DNA from: JAVBKV01 sp031553885
Lineage (GTDB): Bacteria > Bacteroidota > Bacteroidia > Bacteroidales > Azobacteroidaceae
Assembly: GCA_031553885.1 (NCBI GenBank)
Contig: JAVBKV010000017.1
Location: 32,436 to 96,435 of the forward strand
Direction of reading: 5' to 3'
Length of the DNA stretch: 64,000 nt
The first letter of the stretch is position 1. Each line of letters begins with the position of its first letter. The notes beneath the pieces are model-generated. The model made no database searches, was not told the DNA's origin, and saw only the letters and a list, made by a program, of their open reading frames with translations. Both the position numbers and the translations under genes were made by a program. This document shows positions 17,888 through 26,147 of the stretch, one piece after another.

Positions 17888-19105
17888 ATGAAAGCAAAAT
17901 ATATTGTTCTGATTTTATTATCATTACCCTCACTGATTTATGCTCAGAGTAACTTCAAAAAAGGATACATAATAACGAACGAAAACGACACCATTCAAGG
18001 CTGGATCGATTTCAGACTGGATTACAGCAATTGTAGTATGTGCCGGTTCAAAACATCCGCTCATGAGACGGAAAAATTGTATTATCCCGGAGAAATTGCC
18101 GGATACCGGTTTGAAGAGGTGGGAAAATATTATATACCCCATAACATCACAATCAATAATCTTTCCCGGATCGTATTTCTGGAGTTTCTGGTACAAGGCA
18201 CGATGAACCTGTATTTTTACTCGGAACCTGTTTCACAACAAAATTATTACTTCTTTGAAAATACGGAAGGTATTATGTATCCTGTAACGAAAAGGCCGGA
18301 CCGTATTATTGATGACAAAGTAAAGAAAGACAATAATTACAAGGGGGTTCTGAATCTGATATTTCAGGACTATCCTACCCTTACCCGCAACCTGAACAGT
18401 ATTCGTTTCGACAGGAAAGACATGATTTTATTGGCAAAAAAATACAGCGAACTGACCTGTACGCCGGGGAATGAATGCATTGAATTTGAAAACGATTATA
18501 AAAAACAATACATACGAGTCGAATTTTCTGTATATGCCGGTTTGCAATTGCAACGTTATTGTTTTAAACAACGAGAATTCCCCGGTTTCTACAATCCGGA
18601 ATCGCTATTCCCCTGTATCGGTGGTCAGTTTAATGTATCAAGCCCCCGTCTTCTCAAATCACTCAGTTTACAAGTTGATGCCTCATTATCCGAAATCAAA
18701 GGAGAAACCGAAAGAATATACGAAACCGCCAAAACCTATCAGAAATATACATTTGAAGCATTTTCTGCCAATGCAAAATTAGGATTCAAATACACATATC
18801 CTTCGGGAAAAATTTGTCCTACCATTGAAGCAGGATATAGCATTACACACTTGTTTAATCCTTCCAGTACATTCTATAATGAAACCAGGGGATATGAACA
18901 ATCAGTAAAAACGGAAACAACCAAGGACAAACTTTTACCTCAGGATTGGTTCATGGGCTGGTATGCAGCCATTGGTATTAATTATCTTTTAAAAAATGAA
19001 AATGCCATTCTCCTGCGTATCGGTTATGAAAATCCTGAATTCAAAGAGCGGCCTTATAACGACAATATCAAAATCACTCACCTCAAAATCGGATATATTT
19101 TTTAA
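17888..19105 (+). CDS. Secreted outer-membrane-type protein of unknown function
   Basis: 405 residues from the ATG at 17888, chosen because it directly opens a signal peptide (KAKYIVLILLSLPSLIYAQ); an ATG 24 bp upstream overlaps the previous gene. The N-terminal part (GYIITNENDTIQGWIDFR) is a pattern common in Bacteroidota envelope proteins. The second half alternates polar and aromatic residues (YAGLQLQRYCF, ANAKLGFKYTYPSG, AAIGINYLLKNENAILLRIGY) and ends in a beta strand with terminal Phe, which suggests a small outer membrane barrel. Probable partner of the preceding lipoprotein. No specific function recognised. Confidence 0.8.
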   Translation: MKAKYIVLILLSLPSLIYAQSNFKKGYIITNENDTIQGWIDFRLDYSNCSMCRFKTSAHETEKLYYPGEIAGYRFEEVGKYYIPHNITINNLSRIVFLEFLVQGTMNLYFYSEPVSQQNYYFFENTEGIMYPVTKRPDRIIDDKVKKDNNYKGVLNLIFQDYPTLTRNLNSIRFDRKDMILLAKKYSELTCTPGNECIEFENDYKKQYIRVEFSVYAGLQLQRYCFKQREFPGFYNPESLFPCIGGQFNVSSPRLLKSLSLQVDASLSEIKGETERIYETAKTYQKYTFEAFSANAKLGFKYTYPSGKICPTIEAGYSITHLFNPSSTFYNETRGYEQSVKTETTKDKLLPQDWFMGWYAAIGINYLLKNENAILLRIGYENPEFKERPYNDNIKITHLKIGYIF

Positions 19106-19140
19106 AGAAAAAGAAGATCTTACTTTACAAAGGAAAATCG

Positions 19141-19148
19141 TACCTTTG
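19141..19148 (+). promoter_or_regulatory. -7 promoter box of tgt
   Basis: TACCTTTG in the context AAATCGTACCTTTGC, identical over that stretch to the promoter at 8248-8255. Expected leader is about 12 nt. Confidence 0.6.
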
Positions 19149-19163
19149 CGAAAATTTTCATGA

Positions 19164-20294
19164 ATGGATTTTCAACTGCAATATACAGACCCCAGCTCTC
19201 AAGCCAGAGCCGGCCTGATCACGACTGATCACGGAACCATTGAAACACCGATTTTTATGCCTGTCGGTACGCAAGGCACGGTGAAGGCGGTTCATTTTAC
19301 TGAATTAAAAGAAGATATTAAGGCTGAGATCATCCTGGGAAATACATACCATTTATACCTGAGACCGGGAATCGAAATCCTTGAAAAAGCCGGAGGTTTG
19401 CATAAATTCAACGGTTGGAACAGACCAATCCTGACCGATAGCGGAGGGTTTCAGGTTTTTTCTCTGGCCGCCAACCGGAAGCTCAGAGAAGAAGGAGCCG
19501 AATTCAGGTCGCACATCGACGGTTCCAAGCATTTGTTTACTCCTGAAAAAGTAATGGATATTCAACGCAGCATCGGAGCTGATATCATAATGGCCTTCGA
19601 CGAATGCACGCCGGGTGATGCCGATTATAGCTATGCAAAAAAATCCCTGGAACTGACCGAACGATGGCTTGACCGTTGCTTCGATCAGTTTAACGGAACA
19701 GAAGGAAAATACGGATACCGGCAGAGTCTGTTTCCAATCGTTCAGGGATGTGTATACAAGGACCTGCGTATACAGGCAGCTGAAAATGTAGCATCCAAAG
19801 GAGCAGAAGGAAATGCCATCGGAGGATTGGCCGTAGGAGAACCTACGGAAAAAATGTACGAAATGATCGAAATCGTCAACGAAATATTACCCAACGATAA
19901 ACCCCGGTACCTGATGGGTGTAGGGACTCCGGCTAATCTGCTCGAGGCTATCGATCGGGGAGTTGATATGTTCGACTGTATCATGCCTACCCGCAATGGA
20001 AGAAACGGACAACTATTTACCAAAGAAGGGATTATGAATATGCGAAACAAAAAATGGGAAGCTGATTTTTCTCCTCTCGAAGAAAACGGAGCCTCTGTTG
20101 TTGATAATTTGTATTCAAAAGCGTACCTTCGTCATTTGTTTATAACGGACGAGATCCTGGCGTTGCAGATTGCTTCCATTCACAACCTAGCCTTTTACCT
20201 GTGGCTGGTTAAAGAAGCGCGAAAGCACATTATTGCCGGAGATTTCAGCACATGGAAAAAAACAATGATACCTAAAATCCAGCAAAGAATCTGA
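19164..20294 (+). CDS. tgt: tRNA-guanine transglycosylase (queuine/preQ1 transferase)
   Basis: 376 residues, standard bacterial length. Key segments are MPVGTQGTVK, TDSGGFQVFSL (substrate-binding Asp), FDECTPG, GGLAVGEP, and the nucleophile Asp in DCIMPTRNGRNG. The enzyme exchanges G34 for preQ1 in tRNAs with GUN anticodons. The usual zinc-binding C-terminal Cys-x-Cys-x2-Cys...His motif is not obvious: residues after NGRNGQLFTKEG read NMRNKKWEADFSPLEENGAS, so zinc ligands appear to be lost. The LptF/G permease gene follows by 4 bp. Confidence 0.96.
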   Translation: MDFQLQYTDPSSQARAGLITTDHGTIETPIFMPVGTQGTVKAVHFTELKEDIKAEIILGNTYHLYLRPGIEILEKAGGLHKFNGWNRPILTDSGGFQVFSLAANRKLREEGAEFRSHIDGSKHLFTPEKVMDIQRSIGADIIMAFDECTPGDADYSYAKKSLELTERWLDRCFDQFNGTEGKYGYRQSLFPIVQGCVYKDLRIQAAENVASKGAEGNAIGGLAVGEPTEKMYEMIEIVNEILPNDKPRYLMGVGTPANLLEAIDRGVDMFDCIMPTRNGRNGQLFTKEGIMNMRNKKWEADFSPLEENGASVVDNLYSKAYLRHLFITDEILALQIASIHNLAFYLWLVKEARKHIIAGDFSTWKKTMIPKIQQRI

Positions 20295-20298
20295 CACA

Positions 20299-21402
20299 AT
20301 GAAGAGAAATTTCAGTTGGCTGCAACCGCTTCAAATCATCGACCGGTACATTATAAAGAAATTTTTAGGGACATACCTGTTCGTCATCATGCTGATCATT
20401 GCCATTGTAATGATGTTTGATTTCAACAGTAAGATGGACTATTTTATCAAATCATCAGCTCCGGCCCACGCCATTTTTTTTGATTATTATGCCAATTTCA
20501 TTCCTTATTTTGTAAACCTCTTCAGCCCCCTGTTTACGTTCATTGCCGTTATCTTTTTCACTTCAAAACTGGCTGATAATTCGGAAATTATAGCCATGTT
20601 ATCCGGAGGAATTAGTTTCGACCGGTTACTGCGGCCGTATATCATATCTGCAACTATCATAGCTATTGCCACTTTTTTACTCAACAGTTTCATCATTCCT
20701 CCGGGAAATGTAATCCGGATTGACTTTGAGAATAAGTATGTAAGGAATAAAAAAGTCGATTATGCTTCCAATATTCAACTGGAAGTGGAACCCGGGATTA
20801 TAGCCTATTTCGACCGGTTCGACAACCAAACCCGGACAGGCTATCGTTTCTCGCTGGAAAAATTTGACGGAAAAGAACTGGTTTCCCGGTTAACAGCTCA
20901 GAATATTGTCTGGGATTCCGCCTATCACTGGACCCTCAACCGATACCTGATCCGTGATTTTGTCGGAATGAAAGAAGAAATTAAGATGGGTGAAAAAACG
21001 GATACCATCCTGAAAATCATTCCTTCCGATTTCATGATATCAATCAATGATTGCGAGCAAATGACAACTCCTGCATTAAAAAAATACATCGACCGGCAAA
21101 AAAAGAGAGGAATCGGTAATATTCAACTCTTTGAGATCGAATACCACAAACGTTTTTCCATGACATTTGCGGCATTCATTCTCACCATTATCGGAGTTTC
21201 ACTGTCTTCACGGAAAATCAAAGGAGGAATGGGATTTAATATCGGAATGGGATTGCTGTTGAGTTTTTCTTACATCCTGTTTATGCAAATATCTTCTTCT
21301 TTTGCCATATCAGGATTAGTAAGTCCTTTCGTAGCCGTATGGATTCCGAATGTGCTCTATGCTTTCATTGCAGCCTACCTCTACAAAAGGGCACCCAAGT
21401 AA
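20299..21402 (+). CDS. LptF/LptG-family lipopolysaccharide export permease
   Basis: 367 residues. Typical LptFG topology: a membrane helix near 30-50 and two more before residue 140, a periplasmic beta-jellyroll region (about 140-285, YASNIQLEVEPGIIAYFDRF), then three C-terminal helices. The signature SLSSRKIKGGMGFNIGMGLLLSF is present. It would form the inner-membrane part of the Lpt system with LptB. Whether it is F or G cannot be decided from this window. It is translationally close to tgt (4-bp gap), a common neighbourhood in Bacteroidales. Confidence 0.93.
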   Translation: MKRNFSWLQPLQIIDRYIIKKFLGTYLFVIMLIIAIVMMFDFNSKMDYFIKSSAPAHAIFFDYYANFIPYFVNLFSPLFTFIAVIFFTSKLADNSEIIAMLSGGISFDRLLRPYIISATIIAIATFLLNSFIIPPGNVIRIDFENKYVRNKKVDYASNIQLEVEPGIIAYFDRFDNQTRTGYRFSLEKFDGKELVSRLTAQNIVWDSAYHWTLNRYLIRDFVGMKEEIKMGEKTDTILKIIPSDFMISINDCEQMTTPALKKYIDRQKKRGIGNIQLFEIEYHKRFSMTFAAFILTIIGVSLSSRKIKGGMGFNIGMGLLLSFSYILFMQISSSFAISGLVSPFVAVWIPNVLYAFIAAYLYKRAPK

Positions 21403-21404
21403 CC

Positions 21405-23300
21405 TCAATACGTTTGCAGCACCGCATCTAAGTTGGCGATACGGGTAGTCATCCAGTTCGTGATATAAGTAATTTCCTTATCCACATCCTCATACCTGCT
21501 ACCTGCATGAACCCATCGGTTGATTTCACGCTGACTGGCTCCTGAATTGATCTGAATATCGCGATAAGCATTCAGTTTCCTGGATAAATTATCCATTGAC
21601 AGCACTTTCGATTTCAACTCATTCCAACGCGTCTTTACAGCTCCCTTGAAATTATCCGGGTTAAGCGCAAGCAAGCGATGTGTCAGGTGGCTGCTTTTTT
21701 CCGCATCGGTACCAGGACCCAGAATCATTAAACTCGAACCAATATCCGGATTCCCAACCCGGGTGCCGTTACCCCAACCCGCTCCCATCGTAGCATCCAG
21801 GTCCCAGGGGGTCAGGAATATTTTTTCTTTTCCGGTCGAGGTGGTATTATAGATCGACCAGAAAATGTTTTTCGTCGAATTGTCCCAACCATAACAGAAC
21901 TGCAGGAAGATAAAATAATCGACATAATTATTTTTATCCATCAGCTTGAAAATATTATCCTTGAACTCCTGGTCTGTTCCGGTTGCAATCAATTGAGTAA
22001 AAGCATGCATCCATTTCCAGTCGACAACTCCGTCTTTGGCTTTGGGATAATCCACTTCAAAACCTTTCCATTCCATAGTTCCACTGGCCGGCATCGAAGA
22101 CTTGTTCCTGAAGGCATCCTGGATATGAGCAGCCGACTTGAACACCTGTCCTCCGGACTTTTTACATTTAAGCTGCTTACGATCGACCCTTTCCGTCATA
22201 CAATACATGCCATGATACTTGTTATTAAGAAATACTTCGACAAGAAAACCACGGGTTCCGTTAACCGCTTCCGGTTCGGAAGCAAAATGAGGAACGTTGT
22301 TCATCTCGTTCCAGACATCAGTCAGAACCCGGTTACGCATCCGGGCCTGGTCAATAAACATAGCATCCAGAATCCAGTCCTGATCCTCTCTCAACCCCAA
22401 AAGCCTGGCTCCATCAGCCTCCATATCACCCCACAACTCAACCCCAAATGATTTTTTCTCAAAGCTTTGAGACAAAGCGCCCCGGAATTCAATGCCGGCT
22501 TCAGTATTCAGGTATACCATATTGGATGTGGTTACCTTGTTAATTGTTACACTATTCCTGGCTTCCGGATCAATCAGCGAAAAATCACAGGAAACCTTAG
22601 GTTCATCGACAATCGTATTTTCAGAGTATATATTGACCAGAGGCGTCCCGGCGATTACTAAGGAAGCTGCATTACCCGATCGGCCCTCTTCATTAAAGAT
22701 AGCAACTGAATACTTATCTTTAGGTTTGAAAGAATTGAAAGTCAGGGAAGAACCGTTCGCCACATCCTTATCTGCAATTTTTAACGAATACAAGTCCGTA
22801 CCTTCATATTCAATTTTTCTTACAGCAGAAGAAGTACCGTCTAATTTGGCAGGATAGTAAAATGTATTGGACGAACCATCAAAAGGACAAGGTACTCCGT
22901 CGATTAGCAATTTGGAAAGAACCGGTTTTTTTCCTAAGGTCTGAACGATCTCCACCTTGTAGTTCGCCCGGGTTTTTCCATCTTCAGCCACTAAGCTGAT
23001 CCAGGATATCTCATTTCCGTTAATCACGGTTATCGTCGGATCCATTTTAGCACCCTTGCTGTATTCGATCGTCGGATGAAGCTGACTCATCTCAACCTGA
23101 AAAGGAATTTCAACATAAACAGACCGAACGGTCTGGTCAATCTCGGCTTCTATATCATAGAGGAAGGAAGGGTTTTGGGAAACCTCGAACGTCATTTTTG
23201 TTATCAGGCACAATGAACTTAGGTTCTGATCTTCATCATTTTCTTTACTACAAGAAAAGAAAACAATCAGAGACAATAAAAAAAGAAGAGATTTTTTCAT
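21405..23300 (-). CDS. CotH-kinase-family lipoprotein
   Basis: 631 residues. Lipoprotein signal with lipobox VFFSC (Cys17). Two beta domains of the DUF5018/cadherin-like type fill about 30-235. The CotH domain covers about 255-600: RGALSQSFEKKSFGVELWGD, GLREDQDWILDAMFIDQARMRNRVLTD, FLVEVFLNNKYHGMYCMTERVDRKQ and LTPWDLDATMGAGWGN. CotH proteins have an atypical kinase fold; some phosphorylate proteins, and in Bacteroidota they are secreted and often near glycan or cell-surface loci. Function here is unknown. Monocistronic between convergent lptF/G and clpB. Confidence 0.9.
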   Translation of the reverse strand: MKKSLLFLLSLIVFFSCSKENDEDQNLSSLCLITKMTFEVSQNPSFLYDIEAEIDQTVRSVYVEIPFQVEMSQLHPTIEYSKGAKMDPTITVINGNEISWISLVAEDGKTRANYKVEIVQTLGKKPVLSKLLIDGVPCPFDGSSNTFYYPAKLDGTSSAVRKIEYEGTDLYSLKIADKDVANGSSLTFNSFKPKDKYSVAIFNEEGRSGNAASLVIAGTPLVNIYSENTIVDEPKVSCDFSLIDPEARNSVTINKVTTSNMVYLNTEAGIEFRGALSQSFEKKSFGVELWGDMEADGARLLGLREDQDWILDAMFIDQARMRNRVLTDVWNEMNNVPHFASEPEAVNGTRGFLVEVFLNNKYHGMYCMTERVDRKQLKCKKSGGQVFKSAAHIQDAFRNKSSMPASGTMEWKGFEVDYPKAKDGVVDWKWMHAFTQLIATGTDQEFKDNIFKLMDKNNYVDYFIFLQFCYGWDNSTKNIFWSIYNTTSTGKEKIFLTPWDLDATMGAGWGNGTRVGNPDIGSSLMILGPGTDAEKSSHLTHRLLALNPDNFKGAVKTRWNELKSKVLSMDNLSRKLNAYRDIQINSGASQREINRWVHAGSRYEDVDKEITYITNWMTTRIANLDAVLQTY

Positions 23301-23419
23301 GATAATTAGATTACTGTTATATAATATAGAATCCCCAAAAGGAACCGGGTTGCAAGTTATAAAAATAATTGCAACCCGGAAAGCATTTATGGTTAATTTA
23401 ACGATAGTTTGATATAAAA

Positions 23420-26008
23420 TTAATTTTTAAAAACCAGTTCTTTTTCAACGGCATCAATCACCACTGGTTTATTGGGATTGACCTCCTTAGCCAGGATCGA
23501 TTTCGAAAGCGGATTCAGCACTTTCCGTTGAATCACCCGTTTGACAGGCCTTGCTCCGAACTGGGGATCAAAACCCTCCTCGGCAATCAAATCCAACGCT
23601 GCATCCGTAAATTGAAGGACAAAACCATTATCTGCCAAGCTCTTTTGAACCGCATTTAATTGCAACTGAACGATCTGACGGATTTCCTCTTCCTTCAATG
23701 GAGTAAACATGATGATTTCGTCGATCCTGTTCAGAAATTCGGGACGAATCGTTTGCCGCAATAATCCCAGAACTTCCTGTTTCGTATCTTCAATCACTTC
23801 TTCCCTGTTGGAATCATCCATTTTCTCAAAGTTTTCCCGGATAATAGATGAACCCATATTGGAAGTCATAATAATGATCGTATTCTTAAAATTCACCACA
23901 CGACCTTTATTGTCCGTCAACCGTCCATCATCCAACACCTGCAGCAAAATATTAAACACGTCCGGATGCGCCTTCTCTATTTCATCGAATAAAACCACTG
24001 AATACGGTTTCCGGTGAACTGCTTCCGTCAATTGTCCTCCTTCTTCGTATCCCACATATCCGGGAGGAGAACCGATCAGGCGGGTCACGCTGAACTTCTC
24101 CTGATACTCGCTCATATCGATACGGGTCATCAGGTTTTCATCGTTAAACAGGTATTCAGCCAATGCTTTAGCCAGCTCCGTTTTACCGACCCCGGTAGTA
24201 CCCAGGAAGATAAACGAACCAATCGGACGCTTAGGGTCCTGCAAACCGGCGCGACTCCGGCGAACAGCATCCGAAACGGCAGCGATTGCTTCTTCCTGCC
24301 CTACTACCCGGTTATGCAATTCTTCTTCCAGGTGTAATAGTTTTTCTGTTTCGCTTTGCATCATCCGCCCTACAGGTATTCCCGTCCACTTGGAAACTAC
24401 TTCCGCAATATCGTCGGCATCCACTTCCTCTTTGATCATGGCATGCTGGCCCTGCATCAAATTCAGTTCTTGCTGGAATTTTTCGATTTCTTTCTCTTTT
24501 TCCATCAATTTACCATAACGGATTTCGGCGACTGTTCCGTAATAACCTTCCCGTTCCGCCTTGTCAGCCTGAAACTTCAGGTCTTCCATATCGATTTTGT
24601 TCTGCTGAATTTTATTGATGATTTCCTTTTCGGATTCCCATTTGGCTTTGAACAGGGATTCTTCATCTTTCAGTTCTGCTATTTCTTTATTCAGGTACTC
24701 TAATTTGGCCGTATCATTTTCCCTCCGTATGGCTTCCCTTTCAATTTCCAACTGGGTGATCCGCCGGGAAATTTCATCCAGTGCTTCCGGGACCGAATCC
24801 ACCTGCATGCGCAAACGGGCGGCAGCTTCATCCATCAGGTCGATAGCCTTGTCCGGAAGGTAACGATCCGTAATATAACGACTCGACAATTGTACCGATG
24901 CTATGATCGCATCGTCTTTGATCCGTATCTTATGGTGATTCTCATACTTTTCTTTCAATCCGCGCAAGATGGAAACAGCATCGGCTTCACTCGGCTCATT
25001 CACCATGACCATCTGGAAACGGCGTTCCAGGGCTTTGTCTTTTTCGAAATACTTCTGGTACTCGTCCAGGGTCGTAGCTCCGATCGAACGCAGTTCACCG
25101 CGTGCCAGAGCCGGTTTCAGAATATTCGCAGCATCCATGGCCCCTTCCCCCTTTCCTGCACCGACCAGGGTATGAATTTCGTCGATAAACAAAATGATCT
25201 CTCCATCCGAACCGACCACCTCATTTACTACCGATTTCAATCGTTCTTCGAATTCCCCTTTATACTTGGCACCAGCAATCAAGGCTCCCATATCCAGGGA
25301 AAAAATTTGCTTGGAACGCAAATTGTCCGGTATATCTCCCCGAACAATACGATGAGCAATACCTTCGGCAATAGCTGTTTTACCAACCCCCGGCTCACCG
25401 ACCAGTATCGGATTGTTTTTCGTTCTCCGGCTCAAAATCTGCAATACCCGGCGGATTTCTTCATCGCGTCCGATCACAGGGTCCAACTTGCCCGAACGAG
25501 CCCGTTCATTCAGGTTGATCGCATATTTCGACAGGGATTGATAGGTATCTTCAGCCGACTGACTGGTAACCTTATTTCCTTTCCGTAATTCATTAATAGC
25601 TGCCATCAGGCCTTTTTCCGTAACTCCCGCATCTTTCAACAAGGAAGACACCGTGCTCTTTTCCGTTAATAGTGCGACAAGAATGTGTTCGACAGAAACG
25701 AATTCATCGCCCATTTTGTGGCAATAATCGATGGCTTTCTGCAAGACAGCATTACTTTCGCGGCTAAGGTATGGCTCTCCACCTGAAACTTTGGGGTAGG
25801 AATCGATTTCCCGGTCCAAAACAAGCTGGATATTGGGTATAGCTACTCCCAACTTCTGAAGCAGAAAATTAGCAATGCTATCCGCCTCCAGCATAATAGC
25901 TTTCATCAGGTGAGCCGGCTCAATGGATTGCTGATTTTTATTCCGGGTCAGTTCAATACTTTTTTGAATGACCTCCTGTGACTTAATCGTAAAATTGTTA
26001 AAGTTCAT
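23420..26008 (-). CDS. clpB: ATP-dependent disaggregase ClpB
   Basis: 862 residues. N-terminal repeat domain (1-145), first AAA+ module with Walker A GEPGVGKTAIAEG and Walker B ILFIDEIHTLVGAG, the long coiled-coil middle domain (about 400-520) that separates ClpB from ClpA/C, and a second AAA+ module with GTTGVGKTELAKAL and SNMGSSIIREN. It lacks the IGF/L loop of ClpP-binding Clps, as expected. With DnaK it dissolves protein aggregates after heat stress. An unusually strong ribosome-binding site precedes the start (26018-26027). Confidence 0.98.
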   Translation of the reverse strand: MNFNNFTIKSQEVIQKSIELTRNKNQQSIEPAHLMKAIMLEADSIANFLLQKLGVAIPNIQLVLDREIDSYPKVSGGEPYLSRESNAVLQKAIDYCHKMGDEFVSVEHILVALLTEKSTVSSLLKDAGVTEKGLMAAINELRKGNKVTSQSAEDTYQSLSKYAINLNERARSGKLDPVIGRDEEIRRVLQILSRRTKNNPILVGEPGVGKTAIAEGIAHRIVRGDIPDNLRSKQIFSLDMGALIAGAKYKGEFEERLKSVVNEVVGSDGEIILFIDEIHTLVGAGKGEGAMDAANILKPALARGELRSIGATTLDEYQKYFEKDKALERRFQMVMVNEPSEADAVSILRGLKEKYENHHKIRIKDDAIIASVQLSSRYITDRYLPDKAIDLMDEAAARLRMQVDSVPEALDEISRRITQLEIEREAIRRENDTAKLEYLNKEIAELKDEESLFKAKWESEKEIINKIQQNKIDMEDLKFQADKAEREGYYGTVAEIRYGKLMEKEKEIEKFQQELNLMQGQHAMIKEEVDADDIAEVVSKWTGIPVGRMMQSETEKLLHLEEELHNRVVGQEEAIAAVSDAVRRSRAGLQDPKRPIGSFIFLGTTGVGKTELAKALAEYLFNDENLMTRIDMSEYQEKFSVTRLIGSPPGYVGYEEGGQLTEAVHRKPYSVVLFDEIEKAHPDVFNILLQVLDDGRLTDNKGRVVNFKNTIIIMTSNMGSSIIRENFEKMDDSNREEVIEDTKQEVLGLLRQTIRPEFLNRIDEIIMFTPLKEEEIRQIVQLQLNAVQKSLADNGFVLQFTDAALDLIAEEGFDPQFGARPVKRVIQRKVLNPLSKSILAKEVNPNKPVVIDAVEKELVFKN

Positions 26009-26017
26009 ATTTTTTTA

Positions 26018-26027
26018 TCTCCTTTCT
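26018..26027 (-). promoter_or_regulatory. Strong Shine-Dalgarno sequence of clpB
   Basis: AGAAAGGAGA on the minus strand, 9 bases before the ATG. Genes in this phylum generally lack such sites and none of the neighbours has one this good, so it suggests high or stress-dependent translation of ClpB. Confidence 0.6.
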
Positions 26028-26112
26028 GTTTTTGTAACAACAAAGTTTCAGCCAATGTTTAAAATATGCCAAATTGTCAGTTCCTTTTTATTTGCAATAA
26101 GATAGAAAAATG

Positions 26113-26120
26113 TATCTTTG
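26113..26120 (+). promoter_or_regulatory. -7 promoter box of the tricorn-type protease gene
   Basis: TATCTTTG, expected leader about 23 nt before the ATG at 26148. This placement rules out the more upstream TTG at 26118 as a start. Confidence 0.6.
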
Positions 26121-26147
26121 TCCTCATTATTTAATTTAATCTGTTCC

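Noticed and set aside
24890..25588. 232-codon plus-strand frame opposite clpB
   Set aside because: Antisense shadow of clpB with no sensible domain or start context.
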